A program made the position numbers and the translations under genes. Below the pieces are notes generated by a model, which did not search any database, had not been told where the DNA came from, and was given only the letters and a program-made list of their open reading frames with translations. A DNA stretch of 64,000 nucleotides, taken from positions 3,521,501 through 3,585,500 of the forward strand of contig CM034390.1 of NCBI GenBank assembly GCA_019925095.2, in the 5' to 3' direction. The DNA is from Dendrolimus kikuchii. Lineage: Eukaryota; Arthropoda; Insecta; Lepidoptera; Lasiocampidae. This document shows positions 36,701 through 44,849 of this stretch, one piece after another (the stretch's first letter is position 1; every line of letters begins with the position of its first letter).

Positions 36701-36869
36701 AGAGGTTAATGAAATAGTATTCGCAACAAATAGCAGTATACAGTATGACAAGGAAATGCTGGAGGAAGCGGCCAAAGGATTAAACCAAGCAGCGAGGCAC
36801 AAAAGTCTGGTTACGGTGAAGTGTGTGGACTTAAAAGACTTTTTGCAGTCCGTTGATATTGTTTCATAG
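14768..36869 (+). CDS. METTL13: METTL13: eEF1A lysine and N-terminal methyltransferase (nine exons)
   Basis: SAM-dependent dual methyltransferase; in the known family the N-terminal domain methylates eEF1A Lys55 and the C-terminal domain the eEF1A alpha-amino group, in the cytosol. Exons: 14768-14859, 14937-15495, 15887-16027, 16993-17111, 23417-23597, 26341-26518, 30184-30516, 32698-32826, 36595-36869. All phases join without shifts and give 668 residues; human METTL13 has about 699. Domain 1: start [17 protein letters not shown], motif [11 protein letters not shown], acidic loop [21 protein letters not shown]. Linker: [22 protein letters not shown]. Domain 2: [51 protein letters not shown], end VDIVS. 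Acceptors are AG and donors GT throughout (GTAGGT, GTTAGA, GTTATA, GTAATA, GTTGGA, GTAAGT, GTAAGA, GTGAGT). Intron lengths range from 77 bp to 6.3 kb and are full of repeats. The gene looks intact. Only the eEF1A substrate role is inferred from the family. Confidence 0.95.
16715..16905 (-). mobile_element. tRNA-derived SINE in METTL13 intron 3
   Basis: Read on the minus strand from about 16905, tggtagcatactggctagcg resembles a pol III box A region and ggatttgaatcc a box B. Downstream sequence is unrelated to tRNA. Borders are approximate. Not a functional tRNA. Confidence 0.5.
17582..18110 (+). mobile_element. Helitron-like non-autonomous repeat with internal 9-bp array
   Basis: taatattatcaaatgcaaaagtaactctgactgtctgtctg is the common lepidopteran start; a second copy is at 30895-31400. 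Shared interior words include gattttgg..gaaattcggtatatat and tttatcccgg. Positions 17875-18010 consist of decayed 9-bp repeats (catttcggc-like). Positions 17582-17660 are a family E fragment. Confidence 0.6.
18358..18582. mobile_element. MITE with about 30-bp inverted ends
   Basis: Left end ctctgatttttatttacccggactaaaatgacag pairs with right end ctgtcattttagtccaggttaattaaaaatcag. Between them no coding frame is seen. The ends are flanked by TATA-like bases, which may be the duplicated target. Confidence 0.75.
18583..19650. other. Intron 4 sequence without recognised features
   Basis: AT-rich. A small inverted repeat (ttggtttttacaaac at about 19580 and gtttgtaaaaaccaa at about 19634) lies just left of the minisatellite. 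A 61-codon open frame at 18927 has no features I recognise. Confidence 0.45.
19651..21014. repeat. 45-bp minisatellite, about 30 units, in METTL13 intron 4
   Basis: Consensus unit has the parts gcgctactcgagataagcca, ctccttcccgtgcccacttc and gctag. Most units contain an XhoI-type ctcgag. Because 45 is a multiple of three, both strands stay open over long stretches (for example minus 19737-20792 and plus 19840-20844); the minus frame repeats 15 residues of the form [15 protein letters not shown]. Variant units (cgtgtccacttcgctaggcac followed by acttcgccagg) occur at about 20198 and 20693, 495 bp apart, suggesting a higher-order duplication of 11 units. The right edge is continuous with a Helitron helicase fragment. 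Confidence 0.92.
20996..21100 (-). pseudogene. C-terminal fragment of a Helitron (PIF1-like) helicase
   Basis: On the minus strand from 21100 the frame reads [10 protein letters not shown] then [20 protein letters not shown] and LSRLA. KSQGQT and [10 protein letters not shown] are helicase motifs V and VI of Helitron/PIF1 proteins. A stop codon precedes the frame at 21101-21103 and it runs straight into the 45-bp array, whose unit encodes [10 protein letters not shown]. This is a fragment of a dead autonomous Helitron. Confidence 0.8.
21101..23211. other. Rest of intron 4: repeat fragments
   Basis: 21230-21310 resembles the end of a Helitron-like element (ends ttataatattagtatagata). 22235-22370 is an inverted copy of family E at 1500-1620. 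22640-22760 carries the aacggttttaagc..gacgtttcgg repeat also found at 33880 and 29690. 22945-23165 is another Helitron-like fragment (cgcccgcggtcccgcgtggt to tttataatatttatagag). No gene other than METTL13 supported. Confidence 0.5.
23212..23382 (+). mobile_element. Family C element: LINE 3' end with (GTAT)n tail
   Basis: Encodes the end of a reverse-transcriptase polyprotein-like peptide ([20 protein letters not shown], then [20 protein letters not shown]) followed by tga and a gtat repeat. Six copies of different 5' length occur in the window (23212, 24773, 30542, 32497, 37271, 62273), all ending at the same tail, as expected for 5'-truncated LINEs. It ends about 35 bp before METTL13 exon 5. 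Confidence 0.75.
23640..23765 (-). mobile_element. LINE 3' tail fragment (family L)
   Basis: On the minus strand ggttgtctggaagaaatcgt, agcgataagaccgcc, then gcaataaagaatattctattctac. The same tail is at 37122-37230 (-), 37768-37880 (+) and 62838-63015 (+). Resembles CR1/Jockey-type 3' ends. Confidence 0.6.
23871..24182 (+). mobile_element. Family B short element
   Basis: Full-length copy on the plus strand, ending in caataaaaaaaaa. See 5487-5796 for the family description. It abuts the LTR at 24210. Confidence 0.75.
24210..24711 (+). mobile_element. Solo LTR, 502 bp, with ATAT target duplication
   Basis: Begins TGTTACATGACG and ends ACTCGTAACA, with TGTTAC/GTAACA inverted ends. Flanked by atat at 24206-24209 and 24712-24715. 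Related LTRs: 29461-29852, 32061-32433 and 61008-61491, sharing acctgtgttatacgtgtttg and ggcattttaattcgag. No internal coding region, so solo LTRs. The ATAT duplication fits gypsy-type (Ty3) elements of the 297/17.6 sort. Confidence 0.75.
24773..25006 (-). mobile_element. Family C element, longest copy
   Basis: Minus strand copy reaching further 5' than the others: the peptide begins [20 protein letters not shown], a sequence type found at the end of LINE polyproteins. Flanked by (TA)n runs at 24752-24770 and 25008-25030. Confidence 0.7.
25547..25866 (+). mobile_element. Family B short element
   Basis: Plus strand copy ending in an interrupted A-rich tail. Directly followed by the MITE-like copy at 25879. 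Confidence 0.75.
25879..26255. mobile_element. Single full-length MITE of the 34-834 family
   Basis: Opposite orientation to 34-834. Left end ggacgcgttctaatggtagctcaca matches the complement of the 34-834 unit end; right end gtggtcgttgtgagtctc..aatagcctt matches the complement of the unit start. It also carries cgtcactaatgacgtcatca. The right end lies about 85 bp before METTL13 exon 6. Confidence 0.7.
26552..26888 (-). mobile_element. Helitron-like non-autonomous element
   Basis: On the minus strand it starts tctatatacgagtatat and ends gtctgccggggccgctag followed by t, the TC...CTAG plus T pattern of Helitrons. Lies just after METTL13 exon 6. Confidence 0.55.
27224..27532 (+). mobile_element. 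Family B short element
   Basis: Plus strand copy; 5' end tttatccatgcaggaacgga, 3' end ctcctgcaataaaaaa. See 5487-5796. Confidence 0.75.
28082..28479 (+). mobile_element. Two adjacent family B copies
   Basis: 28082-28196 is a short, more diverged 3' part ending in gcaataaaacaaa; 28247-28479 is a longer 5'-truncated copy ending in caataaaaaaaaa. The junction sequence between them (aggcgaatgctgcagtcatg) belongs to neither. Confidence 0.65.
28480..29460. other. METTL13 intron 6 sequence, nothing recognised
   Basis: AT-rich with several A/T runs and a run of 14 G near 29428. No gene or clear repeat structure seen. Confidence 0.45.
29461..29852 (+). mobile_element. Diverged solo LTR of the 24210 family
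   Basis: Ends cattttaattcgtatcccgc then attatgtaaca, matching the ends of 24210-24711 and 61008-61491. Start is uncertain. Positions about 29690-29790 contain an inserted aaccgttaaaacgtag repeat also present at 33980. Confidence 0.5.
29882..30152 (+). repeat. Family A dispersed repeat, copy 2
   Basis: Complete copy from gagtttttggcaggaactga through gtagccaacaata to ggcctagttgccaagccata and an A-rich end. It stops 32 bp before METTL13 exon 7. Confidence 0.7.
30542..30760 (-). mobile_element. Family C element
   Basis: Minus strand copy with its catacatac tail only 25 bp after the METTL13 exon 7 donor. Ends at ggccttccacgac on its 5' side. Confidence 0.7.
30895..31400 (+). mobile_element. Helitron-like repeat with two inner copies and a 9-bp array
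   Basis: Starts ttaatattataaatgcgaaagt. The block ctggaccgatttggctgaaactc-like is present twice (about 30968 and 31122), each followed by an aggata..tatcccg segment. Positions 31262-31300 are a tccactggg 9-bp array, at the same place as the 9-bp array of 17875-18010; both are followed by tgtcatttatgtagtttaca. Confidence 0.6.
32061..32433 (+). mobile_element. Solo LTR of the 24210 family
   Basis: Starts ggtaccatggagctgag (first base of TG probably lost) and ends actcgtaaca. Flanked by atat at 32057-32060 and 32434-32437. Confidence 0.65.
32497..32678 (+). mobile_element. Family C element next to METTL13 exon 8
   Basis: Plus strand copy ending gaagttatgtatgtatgtaa, 19 bp before the exon 8 acceptor boundary at 32698. 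Peptide and tail as in 23212-23382. Confidence 0.7.
32970..33742 (+). mobile_element. Helitron-like elements, two stacked copies
   Basis: 32973 starts tctatactaatattataaag, and a second, related block starts near 33535 (gattgaacgcgctaatctca). The end is gtcgcgggcacagctag followed by t, a Helitron 3' end. 41990-42176 is a copy on the other strand. Confidence 0.65.
33878..34000. repeat. Hairpin with about 49-bp arms
   Basis: Left arm begins cggttttaagcgcggtaatt and runs to ccgacgtttc; right arm gaaacgtcgcaaaaaccaat runs to gcgctggaaaccg. The loop contains tgatcacg. Related single arms occur at 22645 and 29695, so a foldback MITE family. Confidence 0.75.
34160..35620. repeat. 86-bp minisatellite, about 17 units, in METTL13 intron 8
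   Basis: Unit includes aacatacaatgttctgaaat, tagaaagtcttgtaatttta, ttcgaactttaatacaaaca and agatttaaaataatattagt. Units differ by few substitutions; some share variants (atccaatg, tgttgtgaa), suggesting recent unequal exchange. Units are 84-86 bp long and AT-rich with no coding frame. Confidence 0.9.
35830..35925 (+). mobile_element. LINE 3' tail fragment
   Basis: Contains gtagtaacacctgtataaac and ends gcaaataaagatattgattgat, a polyadenylation-like end of the Jockey/CR1 sort. Low detail. Confidence 0.4.
36296..36548 (+). mobile_element. Family B short element, 5'-truncated
   Basis: Starts at acaacccacagccag and contains a run of 13 G where other copies have ggtggtag. Ends at gcaataagaaaaaaaag, about 45 bp before METTL13 exon 9. 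Confidence 0.65.
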
Positions 36870-37121
36870 CGATTTAAATTTTCAATGTACATAGATTAAG
36901 AAGTACTTTTTATTATTCCATGGTTTTTATCAAAAATAGAATCCTTATAGGAAATACAGTTTACTCTATATAACGACAGTGTTGGAACTGTGTATTTTAT
37001 GATAACTAACTGAGCTGTACCCAGCAAGTGTTGCAATGTCATGCAAAGAAATAAATTGGTTGTATGTTCCTCTTACTGAAGTGCTTTTTTTATATACACA
37101 ATAAAATTTATTACATTAGAT

Positions 37122-37880
37122 ACACTTTATTGCTCACCAAAATAAATAATTACAAAAACAATATGCATAATTACAATACTTCTTGGCAAAACAACAGGCG
37201 GCCTTATCGCTAAAAGCGACGTATTCCACCTAGCTTTAAAAAATATATTATTATTTATATATGCTACAGTACATACATACGTAACTTCACGCCACTTCCT
37301 TTGCGGGGTAGGCACGAACAACAGAGCGCCATTTAGGCCCATTCTTACACACCTCACTTGCTTCTTTGACATTCATACCTCTCTTATAAATTAGTGTCAG
37401 TATATATATATATTTAAATTGTACAGTCCTATCTTCTTTCTGTTACCCCTACATCGCCAGATTAGTTAGAATTTCTTTTTTTATGTTTATGGCTTGGCAA
37501 CTAGGCCTTTAAGCCAGGCGCAATTGTATTGTAGGCTACAATCGACACCGTATAACGGAGTTCTTGTGAAAAGCCACATTTGACTATACAGTTCACATTT
37601 CTCACAAAAACACATAATTACTACTCAAAAACTATCAATATCCTACAACTATTGTTCATTTTAGAGTGATTTTATACATTTTTAGAAAATAAGCACAACA
37701 CAGCACAACGTCCCCTCCCTTTCAGTTCGCGCTAAAAACTCTTAGAATTTCTTTGAAGCTAGGTTGCCTTTTAGCGATAAGGCCACCTGTTGCTTTGCCA
37801 AGAAGTATTGTAATTATGAATTTTGCTTTTGTATTTGTTTATTTTGGTGAGCAATGAAGTGTTATCTATCTATCTATGAT
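37122..37880. mobile_element. Repeat cluster after METTL13: inverted LINE tails, family C and family A
   Basis: 37122-37230 (minus) and 37768-37880 (plus) are the same LINE tail (agcgataaggccgcctgttg, gtgagcaataaagtg) in inverted orientation. Between them lie a family C copy at 37271-37386 (minus) and a family A copy at 37477-37745 (minus) with its complete tail. The plus tail ends in tatctatctatct. Confidence 0.65.
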
Positions 37881-37885
37881 CTTCC

Positions 37886-38470
37886 ATGACAGATATATAA
37901 AATGAATAAAAATAAGTCTTTATTTCGTCAGAATTTTTTCTCTTTTATGTCACTCATTTGGTAGTACGATTATTACCATCTCCATTTACAGAAGAATGAT
38001 TAATACTGTTTTTTTTTTTGAGTAATATAATGAATTCATAAGCAAATAGTGGTAGGATTATGATTAGACTAGATATATATATTAGAGCCGTGTGATGCAG
38101 TTTTTAATATACTTTAAAACAATTGACCAATACGGCATTGTATCATTCAACAGTTTTACTATTAAAAATTACAATAACGTCATTGTGTAATATTCAGAGC
38201 CTGGGAGAAGAGAAACAACGTTTTCACTTGTAAGGTTTTAATCCGAACTGAGACTATATCACAAATATAGAACTACCCTCTTTTTCACGACTATTAATAC
38301 ACTACACATTGTTCCACCAAATGAGTGATTATATGTACCAATATTCCATTTAGTGCGATCACTCGCCAACCTCCTCCAATCTTTTGGGAGATTATCAGAT
38401 CAGACTAAAGAGAATATGGGAAGATGATCTCCCCGAATGTCTGTTAGGGATTGTATGAATTTGGATAAAA
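37886..38470. other. AT-rich spacer
   Basis: No gene, array or recognised element. Confidence 0.45.
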
Positions 38471-38471
38471 C

Positions 38472-38897
38472 TAGCTGATGCCCGCGACTTCGTTCGCGTG
38501 GTATTTATTATTTCTTCATTTAAAATTTTATAGATCTTTTATAATGCTTCTTTATAGACGACATTCAATGTAAACTGATTTGGAACATGGACAAATAGGT
38601 TGGTTGTCTGACTTACACGGGGAATTAAGTAATTCAAGTTTTTTTTAACTATCCCACGAGAACTCTTTAAATTTTCTGGATCAAAAGTAATCCTATGTGT
38701 TGACCAGGGATATAAGCTACCACCATAGAAAATTTAATTTAAATCGGTCCAGTCGTTTTGGAGATAAGCCCGTACAAAAAAAAAGAATCTAAATTAGTTC
38801 TATTTCACTTCTTACATCCCTCTGACTCGGTTTTTAGCGGTTTTTTTCATTGAACAGATATTCGACCTCTACAGTTTTATTATATGTATAGATACTG
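38472..38897 (-). mobile_element. Helitron-like non-autonomous element
   Basis: On the minus strand it starts tctatacatataataaaact and ends cgaagtcgcgggcatcagctag followed by t. A short GC-rich hairpin precedes the CTAG, as in Helitron 3' ends. Internal open frames are absent. Confidence 0.7.
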
Positions 38898-39036
38898 AAA
38901 TAATACGCTGGACAATAATGGTGAAAATACATATATTTGGTAAATATACAAATCTAGGATCAACAAAAATATCATTCTCTTACAAGCAAAATAAATTAAG
39001 AATACAAATACGAAAGAGTTCGTAACAAGTTCTTTA

Positions 39037-39357
39037 AATACTATTTTTTTTTATTGCAGGAGATCAGTAGACAGGCAGACGGCCCACTTGATGGAAAGCG
39101 GTTACCATCGCCTATGGACATTTGCAACACCAAAGTCGCTACAAATGCGCTGCTGCTCTCTTAAGGGAAACTGGAACCTGGTCACTAATGCCGGGACACA
39201 ACTCAAGGTTGTTATGGCGACATACTTTAGACCAGGGGTGGTAGCCATCCAGTCGGGCAAATGCCCTACCACCTGGCTGTGGGTTATTAAGTCGCCTCTT
39301 ACGACAGGCCGCCCGGCCGCATGAAATTGTCTTCTTTCTCCGTTCCTGCACGGATAA
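39037..39357 (-). mobile_element. Family B short element
   Basis: Minus strand copy just downstream of the CxxC-module gene stop codon (39415). Poly-T at the low end (39042-39052). Confidence 0.75.
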
Positions 39358-39414
39358 AAAATAATATGTTCAGCACACTATGTTCTTAAAATGATGTAAT
39401 CCTGAGCTAAGAAC

Positions 39415-42400
39415 TCATCTTAAGGAGATCATGTCCTGGATATGCTTTGCAGTAAAAGTCTGCACATAACTGGTGCTCAAACTGCTTAATTTATCCCATT
39501 CTTCTATATCTAAATGTTCAGTACAAAGCCGATTATTGGGAGGGATATAAAATTTATACTTATCGAGTACTATTCTTCTAATTGCAAGTTTAGCTTTGTA
39601 TCTCTCCGTTCTCTTGCATCCTTCAATAAAGCACCTACTTTGTGTCTCAATAGCTCTTCTATAATCTGGTAATAGTATAGTGGGTTCTGGTTGGCTTTTT
39701 GGAACTTCTTCAATGGGATGTGGAGCGAAAGGACCTTGTATTCTTCTGCAGGAGCATTTTTGGGAGGAGTTTGAGCGGGCCTTTTTGACAACAGTTCTAT
39801 ATGCAGACACCCAACATTTATGACATATGTAACTATCCACTTCAATCTGCAATAAAAATTTACATAGTTATTGAAGAATAATTATAAATAATGATTTATG
39901 TATTTTACTTTAAGTCAATCTCTTTTTATCTTTCTATTAAATCTTTATTTGTATTATGATATATACCCCCTTGCTACTGTTTCAGTCTATCGGAAGATTG
40001 TCTGCTAGACCTACCTATTAAATTTGTCATAAAAATTATAGATACTAATTTTATAATATGTTTTTTTTTATTGGACTTGACTTTATGTTGTTGGTCCGAA
40101 GACCTTACAACTTTACCGGGGTCTTTGGGGCGAGTGATTTCGCGAAGCGAAGGCGCTCGAGCTCGGGGAGGCAACTTGCTCGAGGGAGCTCCCTAAGAAG
40201 TTTTATCTCGGCTGGACTGTTGCCATGAGAGGGAAATGAATTTAATGATGCCCACCATAGGGCGACACAAAGCACTAATTGAGAGCGGGCGGCGGGTAAT
40301 ATAAAGCCCGAGAGGAAGGATCACGGCGGGCCGGGATCGGTGGTTCGCGGTGGCCTACGCTATCTTACTGCCGTTTCGCAACGTGTTATGGCTGGGAGAG
40401 AAGAAACGGCGAAAGAAACTTCCCAGCAACACGCCTAGTCTATCCTGTGGGGGGAGCTATGTCTCCTAGCGTCCCTCGCGGGGACGTGAAGAGATCTTGA
40501 TTGGCGGCGTCTGAGACGCAGCCGTCTGTGTCTGCCTGTCGGTGCCTGCCAGCCTACCGTCCTAACCGTGGCCGGACTGATCCGGGCCAGCCGTTTTGTA
40601 ATAACGTCGACTCTGTCCGTCAGGACGTTACGCGGTCGTCGCACAAGAGCCTTTCGACGAGACTTATAATCGGACGCGTTATAATATGTATGCAATAATC
40701 TTCTATTCTTAGACCATTAAAACCCTGGAATGCCAGGACTTTTTTTTTAGTAAAACGAGGTAAACAATAAAAATACTATTTATAAAAAAAATTAAATAAA
40801 CCTTTTCAGTTGAATTCATCATTGTTCTTCAAAAGAAACAATAGTGGCGCAATTCAGGATTTTGCCATTGACCAAATAGGCGTGCAAAATTAAGATAGCT
40901 AAGACAGGTGTGTCACAGACATTCCAAGTTTTAAATAGCATTAAAATAAGCTAATTATTACAGATAAAGGTATATGTGTATATTACATAACTTGGACATG
41001 CCAAAACATTTTTTCTTTTTTAATAATCGGCAGACACACACATTGTATATCCCCAAATTAAGCAAGTTACGCTTGTGTTATGGGTAATATACAACGGACT
41101 ACTCTGGGGCCGATCCCATACACCCAGACCATAGTAAATAACGGAGAAAATACGTTTCCGAAATTTACCAGGAATCGAACCCGGAACCCCCCTGCGTTGC
41201 AGTGAGGTACGCCGCAAAGGCTTAGCTCACTCAACCACAGAGGCCGTCAAATATGGCACAAGTAATAGTTGAATGGCATCACTAACAAATGGTAACATCT
41301 CCAGCACATTGTCAATGTGATGCGTTCTAACCCAGAGTTCAGTTGCCTATGAAAAGTCAAATATAGCGTGCCTATGCTTTTAGGGTGCACACTCTACATG
41401 AAATGTAACGTAAAGGACCCCTTTGGTAAGTGACAGTGCAAAATTAATTTATATACTACTATACCACCTCAAGATATCAGCCCTAACAAGGATCATCCAG
41501 CTCATGGAAACTGAGCTCAAATTTCACAAATATAAGTCCACTAGCTGCATCTGCAGTTTCACAGTTTCCCCAGCGTGGTGATGGAAACTGGGGCCACCGC
41601 CCTTCCCCCTCATGACTGCCTGCTGGCCTTGCACATCATAAATGCGCGCGCAGTACTTAATCATTATTTTGCTGCGATGTTTAAAACTGCGATATCTCCT
41701 AAGATATTCATTGGAATAGAATGATGTAAATGGCAATTGTGTTTTAAATTAAATACTTGTGATGAATAACGTATTTATTTGGATAAGGATTAATATCATG
41801 TTTATAAAAGCACCTTCGCAAATAATGCATTATTTTAGAACAAATTTGGTTAGCATAAAAAAGTTTATAGTGAGCCAACCTTAAAAGATAGACATATGCT
41901 GTTAACTTTTAAAGGGGAACAATTCTGTCACACATGATTTTTGGGAAAGTTTAACCGTTTCCGCAGCAGAAGCTCTCAAAAGGAAAAAAACTCCCCCATT
42001 TTGAAACATTTTTCATTGGTGCTCCGCTCCTATTGGTCTCAGCGTGATGATATATAGCCTATAGCCTTCCTCGATAAATGGGCTAACACTGAAAGAATTT
42101 TTCAAATCAGACCAGTAGTTTCTGAGATGAGCGCATTCAAGCAAACAAACTCTTCAGCTTTATATATTAGTATAGATTTTTCCTGTTCAACCAGCTCACT
42201 ATTCCCCTCATACAAAGGACAGGTCTATAGCCTCTCTATAAGTTTACCCACTTGCACATTTAAAAAACAAAGCTTCACTTCATTTGACATTTTTTTCACT
42301 TAGGCTCCATTTATACTTGTATTTAGTCAGAGATTCTATTATATATCTAACTTGTTATAAATAATATGTCAACTGATTCAACTTACAGTTCGGGGCTTAA

Positions 42401-42881
42401 TCAAGTCTTTTATAACATTAAAAATTTTCAATTCACGCAGTGAACCAGTGTGAAGGGCATGTTTAACTCGTAATGAGAGAGAACGTCCACAGCGCAGGCA
42501 AACACTAAGATGGCCGATTTGTCTTGGCTCTTCGACAATTGGTGTCTGAGCCAAGTCCCAACAAGCTTGACAAACATGGTCAGTACTCTTTACCTGAAAT
42601 ATGGGAAGGTTTTTAATGAAAACAAATCACTATTACTATTTAATATACTCTGTCAGTTTCGATATTTAATTAAATGTAAATTATTCTGGGGAAACCTGTA
42701 AACTTATCTATTATCTAGTAAATGCTGTTTAGCTAACATACAAAAGGTGAGTACTTACAATGGTTGGTGCACGCCATTGACGAATTACTGCCAGTGTAGT
42801 TTCATCGTCTAAGGCTCGACGAGCCATCGTATTGAAGCGAGTAGATATACTACAATTCACACAGCGATCCATGCAGTCCAT
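39415..42881 (-). CDS. Cys-module protein (three exons), transposase-head-like, function unknown
   Basis: Exons: 42759-42881, 42387-42593, 39415-39846; phases are all zero and give 253 residues. Module 1: DRCVNC ... WRAPTI|VKSTDHVCQACW. Module 2: SVCLRCGRS ... LIKPRT|IEVDSYICHKCW. In both, CxxC is followed after about 38-40 residues by CxxCW and the intron sits six to eight residues before the second pair. A third region, CFIEGCKRTERY ... YKFYIPPNNRLCTEHL, is a C-x4-C ... C-x2-H cluster; it ends TFTAKHIQDMISLR. This arrangement resembles the zinc-binding N-terminal part seen in some insect and cnidarian DDE transposases, but no DDE domain follows, so a domesticated or truncated transposon gene is possible. 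The ATG at 42881 is the nearest before the first Cys pair; the frame is open further upstream to 43097, so the start is uncertain. Likely metal and nucleic-acid binding, by inference only. Confidence 0.7.
40199..40678 (-). mobile_element. 5'-truncated Jockey LINE (3' end only)
   Basis: Nearly identical to 46582-47059, the 3' end of the intact Jockey LINE. It breaks off after cttataatcggacgcg. Lies in intron 2 of the CxxC-module gene. Confidence 0.9.
41028..41247 (-). mobile_element. tRNA-derived SINE in intron 2 of the CxxC-module gene
   Basis: On the minus strand from 41247: gcctctgtggttgagtgagc resembles a box A region and gggttcgattcc a box B, with a tRNA-like first 80 bases, then an unrelated body to about 41028. 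Confidence 0.65.
41990..42176 (-). mobile_element. Helitron-like element fragment
   Basis: Minus strand copy of the 32970-33742 family: starts tctatactaatatataaagc, contains aaggctataggctatatatc and gctccgctcctattgg on the plus strand. The CTAG end is missing. Confidence 0.6.
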
Positions 42882-43096
42882 TATCCAAAAGAACAAGCCT
42901 AAAGTCAAAACTTCTTCTTCTTCTTTTTTTGGATTATGGCTCCAACGCCCAAAGTCAAAACTTAAACGTGAAAGATTCAGCGTGTCCGGTATAATAACAT
43001 GCGTCGTAAAGACGTACACGAAAAGCAGGGTCAGAAGTCCGTGGAAAGAGCAGTGATAGAGAAATAAAATAATCGAAAATACACTCCAAACGCACA

Positions 43097-44290
43097 CGCA
43101 ATGAAACGAGTGGAAGTGATTGGCTAAGTAACTTTAATTTGGTTATTTATTGACTACAGAGACATTTGAATATAATTTCATTAATCTTTGTATTATTCTG
43201 AGAAATTTAATTTAATGTCTATAGAAAATTAGAATAGATAACACATGTAGAAAATTACAAAATTAATCATTTATCATACGTTGTTTGTAACCATAAACTA
43301 CTATGGATACTACGTATGTTTGTAACGTAAACGTTGTTGTTGTTATTGTTAAAGTTTGTCACAAAGGCAGGCAAAAGACTTGATCCATACAGCCTTGTAA
43401 GTTGTATTCAAAATCATACGGATTTAAAGCCTACTCTACAGTGCTGCCACTTGCTCGCTGAAAGTAAAAATTACAAAATCACCAACTTGGGATTACGAAA
43501 TCCAAGATGGAATTCTTGTTATGCAGTAGTAGCATAACAGTATTTAATGTAGGGGGCGTTACTGTTATGCTACTGCTGCATTTAAGATAATGTTATAGTT
43601 TTTTACCATTTCACGTAGATATAGTGATGAGTTTAAAGCGTTATTTGTGATGCGATATCGCTATTAATTGTTAATGACGTTAAATATTTATATTTTTTAA
43701 TGCTGTAAGACGCATTTGGCCACAGTCATTATTACTAGGAATTTACCTGCAACGTTTTAGTTATTCACTGTGGCCAAATGCGTTGTATTTAGGTATAGCA
43801 TTAAAAATAAAGCCATTAACAAAAGCTACATTAGTGTATATACATACGTTATCTGTCTATGTTTAACATTATTAACAATATCGCAGCACTTGGCTATATG
43901 TGCGTGACACAATTACTCGCTAAATAAGTAAAAAAAAAACAAAGGTGACATGACTTGTTTAATAACCTCAACAGTATTGAAGAGTTTTTGGCGGGAACTG
44001 AAAGGAGACGTTGTGCTGTGCAGTTTTATTTTCTAGAAATGTGTAAAATTACTCTAAAATGAACAATAGTTGTAGGATATTGATAGTTTTTGAGTAGTAA
44101 TTATGTGTTTTGTGAGAAATGTGAACTGTATAGTCAAATGTGGCCTTTTGAGTTTTCACAAGAACTCCGTTGAATGGTGTTAGTTGTAGCCTACAATACA
44201 ACTGCGCGACTATTATACGAAGACTTAAACATCAGAATTGGCTGTATGGACTAAAGATTCCTTTGCCTGCCTTTGTGGCGAATGCAACTA
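43097..44290. repeat. Foldback region with nested inverted repeats
   Basis: cacaaaggcaggcaaaagact..catacagcc at 43357 is the inverted partner of ggctgtatgg..gcctgcctttgtgg at 44240-44280. Inside are a hairpin at 43515-43580 (tgcagtagtagcataacagta against tactgttatgctactgctgca) and an inverted pair acgcatttggccacagt / cactgtggccaaatgcgt at 43710-43785. A family A copy is inserted at 43979-44203. No gene supported. Confidence 0.65.
43979..44203 (+). repeat. Family A dispersed repeat, copy 4
   Basis: From gagtttttggcgggaactga to tagcctacaatacaactgc. It lacks the ggcctagttgcc tail. The last 17 bp contain the same word used as LINE target at 6382 and 11920. Confidence 0.7.
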
Positions 44291-44849
44291 CTACTACTAC
44301 TAGTATTGACTTTATATATATGTTTAATGTGTTTAAATATTTTATCAGCAATTTCTTCATTATCTTCGTTAGACTTCTTCTTAGAAGAAATGTATGAATT
44401 GTTTACGTGGCGCTTACTTCATATAATAACATAGGTGTGCAAACTGTGGAATAAACTTTCTCCCGTGGTTTTACCAGAATGAAGAAAGGCGTAAACAACT
44501 AAACATACATATTTAAAGTCTCAATGAGGTAGGCAATGCCTCTGCTACCTTGGTGTGGCATACGTCCATGTCCGACGGTAACAACTTACCGTTAAATGGA
44601 CTGTACTACTAGTTTGCCAACATAAAAATTAAAAAAATATATATAGGCAGGATAATTGAAGAACCAAAATATACATTATGTGCCTCGCACATTATGATAA
44701 TAATATTTATATTATATGCGCTTTTCTTAATTTAATCGTTAAATCAATACAATGTTTTTAATTGCATTTAATAAGATCATGTCCATGTGAGATTGAAAAA
44801 TACTTTAAACAGTGTACTGAATTCAAAGTACTTATACTTTAATCATCAA

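Noticed and set aside
41165..41247. tRNA gene on the minus strand
   Set aside because: The tRNA-like head is continuous with a SINE body and the acceptor stem does not pair.
42882..43097. Longer N-terminus for the CxxC-module gene
   Set aside because: The frame is open but hydrophobic and unlike the modules; the ATG at 42881 is simpler. Not excluded.
43334..43537. 67-codon plus strand frame
   Set aside because: Lies across one arm of the foldback element and shows no family features.
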